NCBI GenBank assembly: GCA_964389525.1
Contig: CAYMEX010000006.1
Span: 1 to 64,000, forward strand
Source of the DNA: JAFLTL01 sp964389525
GTDB taxonomy: Bacteria > Bacteroidota > Bacteroidia > Bacteroidales > Muribaculaceae
Direction of reading: 5' to 3'
DNA length: 64,000 nucleotides
Shown: in pieces, positions 7,589-16,520 of the stretch
How positions within the stretch are numbered: position 1 is the first letter of the stretch
Layout: the number at the start of each line of letters is the position of its first letter
The notes under the pieces: model-generated
Told to the model about the DNA's origin: nothing
Database searches by the model: none
What the model saw: the letters and a program-made list of their open reading frames with translations, nothing else
Position numbers and translations under genes: made by a program

Positions 7589-10333
7589 CTACTCGGCGTT
7601 TTCGATCGGTTCGATTTCATATATCTCGGCCGACAGGACGCTTGTCTGTGCGTCGCGGTAGCGTGCGGCCTCGACTGCATGAGTGTAATGCCCGACCGAA
7701 AGCCGTCGTGATAGCAGTATCTTCAGATCGGCTGAAGATATTGCCGTTGGGCGCACACTGCCGTCTGCAAATACTTGTGGCATGGCATGTGTTATGCGTG
7801 TGATATATGCTTCGGCCTCGCGGCGCGATGAGAAATCTTTGACTGCAAAAGCCGTGTCGCTGCCGATTGTCAACGGTTGCAGGTCGAAATCGCGTACAAC
7901 GAAAGTGTTGAAGTTGTAGCGTGCGACATCATAGAGCAGCCTGTTGGCGTTTATGCTGTCGGTCGAATATAGAAGCAGTACTACATGCGCCCCGTCGGCT
8001 TCTATCGTAAATAGTGAGTCGGTGCATATTTGTCTCTCGGCTGTGTCGGCCGAAACGTCGGTCTCGGGCTGCGTGCTGCGTGTCATCGGCCTGACATTCA
8101 GTTTGCTTCCTTGTCCCGGTATTTGTCCCGACTCCATATGTCCGAGCATCCCGGTGGCGAGGGCGGCGATCTCAGTGTCAGGGAAGTCGGAAGCAAGCTC
8201 TTTCATCCCTTCGCCAAAGCGCCCGGAGTTGCCCTCGGAGCCATATGCAAGCGCATTCAGAAACTTCATGTGCATCGCAATTTCGGGCGTGAGGTTGCTG
8301 TCTGTGGAGTCGCACAGCATGTGCACGGTTGCATTGTCGTTGTCAAGATACGCGGCGTAGACGCGCTCGTATAGCGCATTCTGCGACATATATGCCTCTT
8401 TTTTGCGGTCGATATATCCAGGTTGTGCAAGTGCGCGGCCTATGGCATGGTCACTGTATTCCGACACTATCAGCTGCCGCACTCTCTCCGCATTCTCGCT
8501 GTCGCCCTCGCGCGAATAAATAAGAAACAGCCGCTCGGCTGCATCCGCTCCTTTGTCTGATTTCGGGAAGCGCTTGATCAGCTGTTCAAGTGTGCGTCGT
8601 GCCGCCTTGTAATCGTCAATGCGGTCGCTCAGAAGCGTGGCGATGCTATATAGCCCCTCTTCCACTCTATTTTCGGCTGCATGTATTTTCTCGGGAGTGT
8701 CGGGTATGGCGGCAAGGTAATACTGAGGGTCGGCGGGATCATTACGATTGGTCTCTACGGTGATATCTTCATCATCTGTTTCCGCATTCCCGGCAAGCTG
8801 ATCGGCTACTGAGCCGCTATGTTCTTCCGGTTTTGAGTTGCGCCAGTTGTCGGCAAGCGGCCGGTCTCCCCATATTCTGCGGAATTGCGCGCGGCCGGCT
8901 CTAACGAGCGACGGATTATAGAAATACCATTCGGCATTGCCTGTCGGTGGCTGTAAGGTGGTGTATGTAGTTGTTGTGTGGGTCGGGCTACTTTCCTTTG
9001 AGTTTCCTGACCTGTATTCATTTGCGAGACGCCTTGCAATGGCAAGCTGCGTGTCGGAGCTGAGCCGTGAGAGCGTCAGCAGCGAGTCCTGAAGCCAGAC
9101 GTCGCCGGCATATATGCCTATTTCGTCGAGTGCTTCCGCTCGATGTCTTATAGAGTCAATGCCGGGGTGATCGGCCGGAAGCAGCGGTAAAGCCGCGTTG
9201 TAGCATTCACGTGCAAGATCATATCGCCCGCGATCATACAGTAGCGATCCGGCCGACAGCCTTGCGCGTGCCTGATCGTAGCCGTGGCGCACGCTTTTCT
9301 CGACAGCAAGGGTATATGCGTTTAGAGCCTCGGCTGTGTCGCCTTTTGAGAGATAAAGATTACCGATCGCATCGTATATCTGGTCGAGATACTCGGCGTT
9401 TGAGCCATATCGCGACAGCTTTTTGAGCGAGATGATCTCTTTGTCGGTCTCCGATGCCGGTGTCACGGCACTCATGGCCATGCGTGCATTAAACCGTGTG
9501 GCATAGTCTATCGTCAGGCTTCCTTCGATCTGCTTGAATGTAAGGTATGCCGACTCCCGGTCGCCGCTACGCTCGAGAGTCTGACCAAGCAGATAACGCA
9601 GCCTCGTTTTCTGTTTGCCGTGACTTAGCTCAACGAGTTCGCCGAGCGTTTTCGCCGCATTGTCATAATCGCCGCGTCGTGTAAGCAGCGATGATCTTGC
9701 CGACAGGTAAAGACGTCGCAGCTCTTTGTCTTCGGGCAGACTGCGTGCGGTTTTTGCCAGTAGCGTCTCTGCCTCGTAGAGCCTGTCGAGCGTACAGTAG
9801 CACATTGCCTCGCGTATGCGTGCCTCCGCCACTACATCGGGGAGCCACTTGAAGTGGCGTGAGATGTATAGAAACGTGTTTGCTGCGAGCGCGAAATCAC
9901 CGTTCATATACTCCGCGCGCCCGAGCATGAGCCACGAATTATGAAGAAAAGGGTTGTACTCGGTGCGGCGTTTCCACTCGCGTTGTGCGGGAGTCGACGA
10001 CGGCCCGGCCGGACGCCTTTTTATAGATCTGAGCTGGATCGCTTTCTGTGCTTTTTCGATTGAGCGCGTGAAGTCGCCCGTAGGCTGTTCCACTCCGGCT
10101 ATGCCGCGCGCTTCGGCGGGATGAACAAACAGAATACGTGAGAAATCATCGCGATAGTCGCGCTCCATGTCCTCAAGCGTTTCGCGGTAGTGCTTGTCGC
10201 CATTGTAGTGGATGTTGTAGCGTGTGATGAATGCCTGATAGTTGCGCGTCGCAGCCGTGTTGCGTGTCGATGTGCAGCCGCCGCACAGCACAACCGCAGC
10301 AGCGGTCACTATCATTATAAGCCATCTCACCAT
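7589..10333 (-). CDS. large TPR-repeat lipoprotein, SprE/PorW-like
   Basis: A 914-residue protein with a lipoprotein signal (lipobox VLCGGC, Cys20), so probably anchored in the envelope. Residues from about 100 to 680 are helical tetratricopeptide repeats (for example LGRAEYMNGDFALAANTFLY and IGNLYLSKGDTAEALNAYTLA). The last 200 residues include a domain with AHVVLLLYSTDSINANRLLYDV. Length, lipoprotein anchor and layout resemble SprE/PorW, a gliding and type IX secretion accessory protein that also occurs in Bacteroidetes lacking gliding. No other type IX gene is in the window, so a secretion role is inference. It is the last gene of a run of minus-strand genes, 73 bases after uvrA. Confidence 0.6.
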   Translation of the reverse strand: MVRWLIMIVTAAAVVLCGGCTSTRNTAATRNYQAFITRYNIHYNGDKHYRETLEDMERDYRDDFSRILFVHPAEARGIAGVEQPTGDFTRSIEKAQKAIQLRSIKRRPAGPSSTPAQREWKRRTEYNPFLHNSWLMLGRAEYMNGDFALAANTFLYISRHFKWLPDVVAEARIREAMCYCTLDRLYEAETLLAKTARSLPEDKELRRLYLSARSSLLTRRGDYDNAAKTLGELVELSHGKQKTRLRYLLGQTLERSGDRESAYLTFKQIEGSLTIDYATRFNARMAMSAVTPASETDKEIISLKKLSRYGSNAEYLDQIYDAIGNLYLSKGDTAEALNAYTLAVEKSVRHGYDQARARLSAGSLLYDRGRYDLARECYNAALPLLPADHPGIDSIRHRAEALDEIGIYAGDVWLQDSLLTLSRLSSDTQLAIARRLANEYRSGNSKESSPTHTTTTYTTLQPPTGNAEWYFYNPSLVRAGRAQFRRIWGDRPLADNWRNSKPEEHSGSVADQLAGNAETDDEDITVETNRNDPADPQYYLAAIPDTPEKIHAAENRVEEGLYSIATLLSDRIDDYKAARRTLEQLIKRFPKSDKGADAAERLFLIYSREGDSENAERVRQLIVSEYSDHAIGRALAQPGYIDRKKEAYMSQNALYERVYAAYLDNDNATVHMLCDSTDSNLTPEIAMHMKFLNALAYGSEGNSGRFGEGMKELASDFPDTEIAALATGMLGHMESGQIPGQGSKLNVRPMTRSTQPETDVSADTAERQICTDSLFTIEADGAHVVLLLYSTDSINANRLLYDVARYNFNTFVVRDFDLQPLTIGSDTAFAVKDFSSRREAEAYITRITHAMPQVFADGSVRPTAISSADLKILLSRRLSVGHYTHAVEAARYRDAQTSVLSAEIYEIEPIENAE

Positions 10334-10406
10334 ATAATCATAAACGCGTGTTTATGCGGCATTATTGCGCCTTCACGCGATTAATGATAATATGCTTCCT
10401 GCTTGT

Positions 10407-13250
10407 TTAGCGGGAGAGTTCTTCGCGAAGGAATGGAGCGGTGGGGGAGTTACCTTGGGCGACTTCCTCGGGTGTGCCGGTGGCGACGATACATCCGCCT
10501 TCGCGTCCGCCTCCGGGGCCCATGTCGATCACGTAGTCGGCCTGCTTGACAACATCGAGGTTGTGCTCGATTACCACGACCGTATTGCCCTTGTCGGCCA
10601 ATCGGTTTAGCACATTCATAAGCACGTTGATATCCTCGAAATGCAGTCCGGTGGTGGGCTCGTCGAGAATAAACAGAGTCTTGCCAGTGTCGCGCCGCGC
10701 AAGTTCGGTCGCAAGTTTCACACGCTGGTTCTCTCCGCCCGAAAGCGTCGACGACGGCTGTCCGAGCCTTATGTATCCGAGTCCTATATCTTTCAGGACT
10801 TTGATCTTGTTGAGAATGGGCGGGATATTCTCAAAAAACTCGACTGCCTGATTTATAGTCATGTCGAGCACGTCGGCGATCGACTTGCCTTTATACCTCA
10901 CCTCAAGCGTCTCGCGGTTATATCGTTTGCCGCCGCACTCTTCGCACGGTACAAGCACATCGGGCATGAAATTCATCTCGATCGTGCGGTAGCCGTTGCC
11001 TTTGCAGACTTCGCATCGGCCGCCCGATACGTTGAACGAGAAGCGCCCCGGCTTGTAACCGCGTATCTTTGCCTCGGGCAGCCCGACAAACAGGTTGCGT
11101 ATGTCGGTGAAGACTCCCGTGTAGGTCGCGGGGTTGGAGCGCGGCGACCGGCCGAGCGGCGACTGGTCGACGCTTATCACTTTGTCGATATATTCGATCC
11201 CATCGACGCTTTTGTAGGGGAGGGGCTGTTCAAGCGACCGATAGAAGTGTTGTGTGAGCAAAGGGAGGAGTGTGCCGTTTATCAGCGATGATTTTCCGCT
11301 GCCCGACACTCCGGCCACACACACGAGTTTGCCTAACGGCAGACACAGGTCTATGTCGCGCAGGTTGTTGCCGGTGCATCCGCGCAGATGCAGGTATTTT
11401 CCGTTGCCTTTACGGCGAGTCTCGGGTATGGCGATTTTCTTCTCTCCCGACAGATATTTTGCCGTGAGAGTCCCCGACTTCATCATATCGGCGGGAGTCC
11501 CCTGAAATACCACTTCGCCGCCTTTGCGTCCGGCGAGAGGGCCGATGTCGACTATGTAGTCGGCTTCCTCCATCATCTCTTTGTCGTGCTCGACGACGAT
11601 GACCGAGTTGCCGTTGTCGCGCAGTTTCTTAAGCGAGTCGATCAGGCGTCGGTTGTCGCTCTGGTGCAGGCCTATGCTTGGCTCGTCGAGTATATAGAGC
11701 ACGTTGACGAGCTCCGATCCCATCTGTGTGGCGAGCCTGATGCGCTGGCTCTCGCCGCCCGAGAGCGACGATGAAACGCGGTTGAGCGACAGATAGTGGA
11801 GCCCGACCGCTGTCAGGAATTTCAGGCGCGAACGTATCTCTTTGAGTATCTCGCGTGCCGCAGCCTGTTCCTTGAACGCGAGGCCGTCGGCGGCTGTGGC
11901 GGTCCACTCAAGCAGATCCGATATATCCATGCGGGCGAGATCGGCGATATTCTTGTCGCCGATGAAGAAATGCAGAGCCTGACGGTTGAGGCGGTCGCCG
12001 TTGCACTCGGGGCAGGTGGCCGTCGTGAAGTAGCGGTCGCTCCATTTCTTGGCGCTTTCGCTTGCGTTGTCGGCCTGCTGCATCTCGATGTATTTCATTA
12101 TTCCCTCATACGACAGGAAATAACTTGAGAGCGACAGCGAACTGCTGTTGATGTTCAGCCGTTCGTTTGTGCCGTTGAGAATATCGTTCACGGCTTCAGG
12201 CGGCAATTCGCAGATCGGAGTTTTCAGTGTCGCGCCGTGCATCTCGCATATCGCCTCGATCTGCAGGAAGATCACCGAGCCGTTCGGCTTGCCGAGCGGG
12301 GCGATGCCTCCGCGTGCAATCGAGAGTGTCGGGTCGGGTATTACCTTGTCCATGTCTATGACGTTGACGACACCGAGCCCCTTGCAGTGCGGACACGCTC
12401 CATGCGGTGAATTGAACGAGAAGTTGTGTGGCGACGGCTCTGGATATGATAACCCCGTCTCCGGGTCCATGAGGCTCTGGCTGTAGTAGCTGACGCTGTC
12501 GTCGTCGACATCATATATCGCAAGCTCCTTGTCGCCCTGCCTGAGCGCCACGGCTATGGAGTCGCGCAGACGGTCGCTGTCTTTGTCTGCAATACGCAGC
12601 TTGTCGACCACCACCTCGATGTGGTGTGTCTTGTAGCGGTCGACTTTTATGCCGGGTGCTATCTCGCGCAGATGGCCGTCGACTCTCACGTTGAGATACC
12701 CTTTTTTCTGGAGATTCTCAAACAGGTCTTTGTAGTGTCCCTTGCGGTTTTTTACGAGCGGGGCAAGTATGTAGACGCGTCGTCCGTTGTATTTCCCGAG
12801 AAGAAGATCGAGTATCATCTCCTCGGTGTATTTCATCATTTTCTTGCCCGTTTTCCAGCTCACGGCTGTCGCCGAGCGTGCATAGAGCAGACGCAGGAAA
12901 TCGTATATCTCGGTAGTGGTGCCTACCGTGCTTCGCGGATTGCGGTTTATGGTCTTCTGCTCGATGGCGATAACCGGGCTGAGGCCGTCGATCTTGTCTA
13001 CGTCGGGACGCTCGATCGACGCAAGCAGGTTGCGTGCGTAGGCCGAGAAAGTCTCGATATAGCGGCGTTGTCCCTCGGCGTAGATTGTGTCGAAAGCGAG
13101 CGACGATTTGCCGCTGCCGCTCAGACCGGTGATGACTGCAAGAGTGTCGCGCGGTATCTCCACATCGATATTCTTCAGATTGTGGACGCGTGCGCCGGTC
13201 ACGCTCAGCAGCTCTTTATCATGTATGTCTCGGTGTGTCTTTTCTGCCAT
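10407..13250 (-). CDS. uvrA: excinuclease ABC subunit A
   Basis: UvrA recognises DNA damage and loads UvrB in nucleotide excision repair. The 947-residue length is normal for the family. Two ABC ATPase modules are present. The first Walker A is GLSGSGKSS at 42-50 with signature LSGGESQRIRLATQ; the second is GVSGSGKSS with signature LSGGENQRVKLATE. The C-terminal zinc module is intact (CEVC and CEEC), and the FSFNVSGGRCE segment is diagnostic. In the N-terminal zinc module only the second CxxC (C286, C289) remains. The first pair is replaced by LMDPETGLSY, and the early cysteine/histidine region near residue 131 reads SWKTGKKM. It lies 10 bases after a transglycosylase gene, in the same orientation. 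Confidence 0.96.
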   Translation of the reverse strand: MAEKTHRDIHDKELLSVTGARVHNLKNIDVEIPRDTLAVITGLSGSGKSSLAFDTIYAEGQRRYIETFSAYARNLLASIERPDVDKIDGLSPVIAIEQKTINRNPRSTVGTTTEIYDFLRLLYARSATAVSWKTGKKMMKYTEEMILDLLLGKYNGRRVYILAPLVKNRKGHYKDLFENLQKKGYLNVRVDGHLREIAPGIKVDRYKTHHIEVVVDKLRIADKDSDRLRDSIAVALRQGDKELAIYDVDDDSVSYYSQSLMDPETGLSYPEPSPHNFSFNSPHGACPHCKGLGVVNVIDMDKVIPDPTLSIARGGIAPLGKPNGSVIFLQIEAICEMHGATLKTPICELPPEAVNDILNGTNERLNINSSSLSLSSYFLSYEGIMKYIEMQQADNASESAKKWSDRYFTTATCPECNGDRLNRQALHFFIGDKNIADLARMDISDLLEWTATAADGLAFKEQAAAREILKEIRSRLKFLTAVGLHYLSLNRVSSSLSGGESQRIRLATQMGSELVNVLYILDEPSIGLHQSDNRRLIDSLKKLRDNGNSVIVVEHDKEMMEEADYIVDIGPLAGRKGGEVVFQGTPADMMKSGTLTAKYLSGEKKIAIPETRRKGNGKYLHLRGCTGNNLRDIDLCLPLGKLVCVAGVSGSGKSSLINGTLLPLLTQHFYRSLEQPLPYKSVDGIEYIDKVISVDQSPLGRSPRSNPATYTGVFTDIRNLFVGLPEAKIRGYKPGRFSFNVSGGRCEVCKGNGYRTIEMNFMPDVLVPCEECGGKRYNRETLEVRYKGKSIADVLDMTINQAVEFFENIPPILNKIKVLKDIGLGYIRLGQPSSTLSGGENQRVKLATELARRDTGKTLFILDEPTTGLHFEDINVLMNVLNRLADKGNTVVVIEHNLDVVKQADYVIDMGPGGGREGGCIVATGTPEEVAQGNSPTAPFLREELSR

Positions 13251-13260
13251 TTATGATAGC

Positions 13261-14277
13261 TCAACGGGGGAAGGCCGAGCCGGCGTCAGAGCCATGCCCA
13301 ACCCACTTTTTGTTAAACGTTTCTGGCGTTTGTTTTGAGCGGTAGAAACTCTCTTTTACCGGAATTTTCACTTCGTATTTTTTCCCGCTTTTGTTGGGGA
13401 GCGACTTGGAGCGTATCCACGGATTGGCCTCACGCACCTGCGCGTAGGTCGTGCCGTGGGCGATAGCCCATGCGGCCCAGTCCTCTACAGGGCCGTCAAC
13501 GATCTCGACATTGTATTTGATCGGCTGGTAAAGCTGGTCGGCACGAAATCTGAATCCATAGGCCTGCGGATCCTCCATGATGAGTTTGGCGGCCATGATG
13601 CGGAAAAGATAGCGCGAGGTCTCTTCGACAAGATACAGGTCGAACGCATCATCCTGTTGCTGCGATTTCTTCTCGCCGGTTATACGGCCCATTCCTGCGT
13701 TGTAGCTTATGGCGACACTGTTCCAGTCGCCGTAGCGCTTATAGGCATCTTTGAGGAAACGGCATGCGGCTTCGGTGGCTTTCTCCACGTTGTAGCGCTC
13801 GTCGATCCATTCGTTCACCTCAAGCCCGTATTCCCGTCCGGTCGCGGGCATGAACTGCCACAGTCCGGCCGCTTTGGCCGGTGAGACGGCTTTCGGGTTC
13901 ATCGAGCTTTCGATGGAAGCGAGATATATCATGTCGGCCGGTATGCCGTTCTTTTCAAGAATAGGTGCTATGACCGGGAAATAGCGGTTTGCACGTTTGA
14001 GCATGAGCATCGTTGTGCCGTGGGTGTACGTCATGGCCGATAGTTCGCGGTCGAGACGCTCCCACATGTCTATGCGGTCCAGCTCGATCGGTTTGCCCCA
14101 GAGTGTTATGCTTTCAGGCACGACCGGGCTTTGTGTCACGGCGATGGCGGTGCGGCTGTCGGGAGCCGGAGGCATCGGAGCCTCGGGCTGCATCGATGCG
14201 TTGGTTTTGGTCGCATGCAGCCACAGGCCTGCGCCGGCAAATACGATTGCCGATATGGTGATTGTCAGTTTGTTCAT
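13261..14277 (-). CDS. lytic transglycosylase, SLT/MltD-like
   Basis: A 338-residue exported protein with an N-terminal hydrophobic signal or anchor. It has a lysozyme-like SLT domain covering about residues 95-260, with catalytic Glu123 in IYLASIESSMNPKA and the follow-up motifs AGLWQFMPATGREYG and AISYNAGMGRI. Such enzymes cut peptidoglycan between MurNAc and GlcNAc to form anhydro ends. It has no LysM repeats, unlike the second MltD in this window. I prefer the ATG at 14277 (MNKLTITIS) over the in-frame GTG at 14286. It lies between the OmpA-family gene and uvrA with very short gaps, which suggests one transcript. Confidence 0.85.
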   Translation of the reverse strand: MNKLTITISAIVFAGAGLWLHATKTNASMQPEAPMPPAPDSRTAIAVTQSPVVPESITLWGKPIELDRIDMWERLDRELSAMTYTHGTTMLMLKRANRYFPVIAPILEKNGIPADMIYLASIESSMNPKAVSPAKAAGLWQFMPATGREYGLEVNEWIDERYNVEKATEAACRFLKDAYKRYGDWNSVAISYNAGMGRITGEKKSQQQDDAFDLYLVEETSRYLFRIMAAKLIMEDPQAYGFRFRADQLYQPIKYNVEIVDGPVEDWAAWAIAHGTTYAQVREANPWIRSKSLPNKSGKKYEVKIPVKESFYRSKQTPETFNKKWVGHGSDAGSAFPR

Positions 14278-14301
14278 CTGTTTCACGGGAGAGATTTGGT
14301 G

Positions 14302-14937
14302 CTATCGCTTTTTTACCTGATTTATCAGTTCTTCGTCAGGTATGATATATATTTCGAGACGACGGTTTCTGGCGCGGTTGGCTATGTTGGAGTTGGCGCA
14401 GACAGGTTCGTCATCGGCTACGGCATAGGCTGCTATCTGACCGGGATTGGCGCTTCGTTTTTCGAGAAACGTTTTCACTGCCTGCATCCGTGCCGTAGTG
14501 AGCTGTTCGAGATAAGAGCGCGACCCCGTGTCGTCGCTGTGCATCGCAAGTATCACCTTAAACCGGTTGGGAGTCTTCAGATATGCTGAAAAAGGCTCGA
14601 TGAGCTTCTGTCCCGATACTTCAAGCTCGGTGGAGTTGGGTACAAAAAGATCGGAAGCGGGTATTGTCACAACAACGACCTCGCCCTGACGTTCGGTCTC
14701 GACCTTGTAGCCCTGTTTCAGGATGTTCTGGGCTTCGCGAAGCATGTAGTCGGCGATAGGTTTGTGCTGCTTTTCAGGCACTGCCGGAGTCACGATGTTC
14801 TCGGCCTTGGTCATCGAGTGTATATCGGTGATCGTGGCTTCGTCGTTTTTATTTTTCTTGTCGGCGGCGGCTTCGGCGGTGGTGAACAGCAGCAGTGCAG
14901 CGCACAATATTCTAAATATCAGCGATCGAGTCTTCAT
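14302..14937 (-). CDS. OmpA-family C-terminal-domain protein
   Basis: A 211-residue exported protein with a signal peptide ending around TTAEAAA. The C-terminal half is an OmpA/MotB peptidoglycan-binding domain, with FVPNSTELEVSGQKLIEPF, the central FKVILAMHSDDTGSRSYLEQLTTARM and the end motif ANRARNRRLEIYI. It probably ties the envelope to peptidoglycan. The ATG at 14937 (MKTRSL) is preferred to the TTG at 14943. The start lies 26 bases inside the end of the upstream acidic protein gene, so translation is likely coupled. The downstream neighbour is a peptidoglycan-cutting enzyme, consistent with a cell-wall theme. Confidence 0.8.
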   Translation of the reverse strand: MKTRSLIFRILCAALLLFTTAEAAADKKNKNDEATITDIHSMTKAENIVTPAVPEKQHKPIADYMLREAQNILKQGYKVETERQGEVVVVTIPASDLFVPNSTELEVSGQKLIEPFSAYLKTPNRFKVILAMHSDDTGSRSYLEQLTTARMQAVKTFLEKRSANPGQIAAYAVADDEPVCANSNIANRARNRRLEIYIIPDEELINQVKKR

Positions 14938-15208
14938 AGTCAAGTTCTGCTTTTACGATCGCCGGTGCGTCATTGATATCTATTTTTGCCAGTTTGTCGC
15001 GACGGAGCATTTTCACTACATACTCCACAAGCTCTTTTTCGATGTCGATGCTGTCGTCATCGTCGTCGTTGTCGGGGTCAAGCATGCCGTTCTGCTCGTA
15101 ATAGTCATACATCATGTCTATCACGTTGAGAATCTCGTCGGCAGGATATTTTTTGTCTCCAAGTCGGCTGTTGATGAAGTCGACCGCTTTGTTTTCGTCA
15201 AATTCCAT
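14912..15208 (-). CDS. small acidic conserved hypothetical protein
   Basis: A 98-residue cytoplasmic protein with no signal peptide. I recognise no named domain. It starts MEFDENKAVDFINSRL and has an extremely acidic central stretch (a run of Asp around residues 48-54), followed by a short amphipathic C-terminal part. The ATG at 15208 is preferred over an earlier in-frame codon at 15250, which would overlap rimM. It is sandwiched between rimM and the OmpA-family gene, overlapping the latter by 26 bases. Its position next to ribosome maturation genes hints at a translation or assembly role, but this is only context. Confidence 0.65.
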   Translation of the reverse strand: MEFDENKAVDFINSRLGDKKYPADEILNVIDMMYDYYEQNGMLDPDNDDDDDSIDIEKELVEYVVKMLRRDKLAKIDINDAPAIVKAELDYEDSIADI

Positions 15209-15239
15209 AGTAGTAGTGAGTGTGAGAGTGAGTTTTTTA

Positions 15240-15764
15240 TCAGAGATCAAGAAGCCCGTCGGGCAGAGCCATTTCTATGACGTGTGAGCCCTCGTCGACT
15301 GCCGTGATGAACTCGTCGGCGACAGGTATGCGTACTGTCGATCCGTCGGGACGTTCAACTATGAACAGGTAATTGAGTGTCGAGAAATCTATGTCGGTAA
15401 TTTTCCCGATAGTCATATCCTGTTCCTTCACGGTGAATCCTACAAGTGACTCGGCATACCATCCGTCTTCGTTTTCGTTCTCGTCGATGTCAAGATCATC
15501 CTTGAGGGCAAAGATAGGTTTAAGCGACAGCATGGCGGCCTGTCGCTCATCGCTTATGCCTTCGATGCTAAGAAGCACCGACGAACCTTTCGGGCGCTCG
15601 GCTTCAACAAAAAATGGCACGGGTATGCCGTCGATGTCGCAGAAGATACAGCGCAGCGCGGTCGTGTCGAGTCCCTCGTAGTCGATTGTCGCCGTCAGTT
15701 CACCGTTGATGCCGTGAGGTTTGGCAAACCGGCCGATTTCAATAAGGCTCTCGCGTGCGATCAT
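15240..15764 (-). CDS. rimM: ribosome maturation factor RimM
   Basis: A 174-residue protein that assists maturation of the 30S subunit head by binding ribosomal protein S19. The N-terminal barrel begins IGRFAKPHGINGEL, the family hallmark. The C-terminal PRC-barrel contains GWYAESLVGFTVKEQDMTIGKITDI and the closing MALPDGLLDL. The start ATG overlaps the stop of the DUF4290 gene by four bases (ATGA), which fixes the start. DUF4290 next to rimM is a recurrent Bacteroidetes arrangement, often with murA between them; no murA is present here. Confidence 0.9.
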   Translation of the reverse strand: MIARESLIEIGRFAKPHGINGELTATIDYEGLDTTALRCIFCDIDGIPVPFFVEAERPKGSSVLLSIEGISDERQAAMLSLKPIFALKDDLDIDENENEDGWYAESLVGFTVKEQDMTIGKITDIDFSTLNYLFIVERPDGSTVRIPVADEFITAVDEGSHVIEMALPDGLLDL

Positions 15765-16345
15765 TTGGAGTGACGCTTCTTGTTGCCGGTCGGTACGATT
15801 CTGAATGTGTGCAGTCGGTGCAGTTTCGCATCCAGACGTATTTCACCGTGTGTCATTTCTGCGATGTCTGCAAATATGCGGGAGTCATCCACACCGTCAG
15901 GATTGATGGCAAGCAGCGACTTCTTCATCTGATCGGCGATCATGAATATGAGCTGATCCTTTTCCTCACCGGCCGGAAGCGATGCGGCGTAGTTCATCAT
16001 GCGCTCCACCATGCGTCCGTAGCAGCGGAACTTTACGTTACTCTGATTGATCTCTATTTTGTTGGGCTTCGACGAAAGTTCCTCGGCGTTGACTGTTCCT
16101 TCGGGCCAGTCAATTTCGGTCGAGAAACCGCTCATTATCGCCAGATGATCCCAGAATTTGCTGTTGTCGCCGGGAGTCTCGCGCAGTTTCGGAAAAAGTA
16201 TTCCCATTGTCTTGACTATCGCGGCGGCAGCGGCATTGCGCTCGCTGCGTTCGGGCAGGCTCAGACAATGATCGAGCATATTTTGTATGTTACGGCCATA
16301 TTCCGGCAGACGCAGAGGCTTCTGGTTGGTATTATATGTCAGCAT
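15761..16345 (-). CDS. DUF4290 family protein
   Basis: A 194-residue cytoplasmic protein of a Bacteroidetes-restricted family of unknown function. I recognise it by the N-terminal LPEYGRNIQNM segment, the aspartate/histidine-containing helical middle (FWDHLAIMSGF) and its coupling to rimM. It is predicted largely helical, with a basic tail (GNKKRHSK). It is first in the minus-strand run that leads through rimM toward uvrA. Function is unknown; the neighbourhood suggests ribosome or cell-envelope biogenesis. Confidence 0.75.
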   Translation of the reverse strand: MLTYNTNQKPLRLPEYGRNIQNMLDHCLSLPERSERNAAAAAIVKTMGILFPKLRETPGDNSKFWDHLAIMSGFSTEIDWPEGTVNAEELSSKPNKIEINQSNVKFRCYGRMVERMMNYAASLPAGEEKDQLIFMIADQMKKSLLAINPDGVDDSRIFADIAEMTHGEIRLDAKLHRLHTFRIVPTGNKKRHSK

Positions 16346-16470
16346 TGATCGTTTCTGTTGAGTGTTTTGTATTCGCGTAAAATTACAAAAAATATCTCTT
16401 ATAGGAATACATGTCTGTACAATTCAGTGTAAAAACCGTTAATGCACCGTTTCGCTATGATAGCACAAGA

Positions 16471-16486
16471 GCGTGCGAAAGCACGC
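16471..16486 (-). terminator. GNRA-loop hairpin downstream of the RND operon
   Basis: GCGTGC-GAAA-GCACGC forms a perfect 6-bp stem, and ATAGC/GCTAT farther out could extend it. It lies 35 bases past the stop of the minus-strand TolC gene and may end that operon. A T run is lacking, so the role is tentative. Confidence 0.4.
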
Positions 16487-16520
16487 CCTAAAGCTATTGT
16501 GGTATAATCGGGAGAGTATA

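Noticed and set aside
13261..14277. Phage endolysin as the identity of the lytic transglycosylase.
   Set aside because: It has a signal peptide, housekeeping neighbours and no phage genes nearby; MltD-like cell-wall remodelling is more likely.
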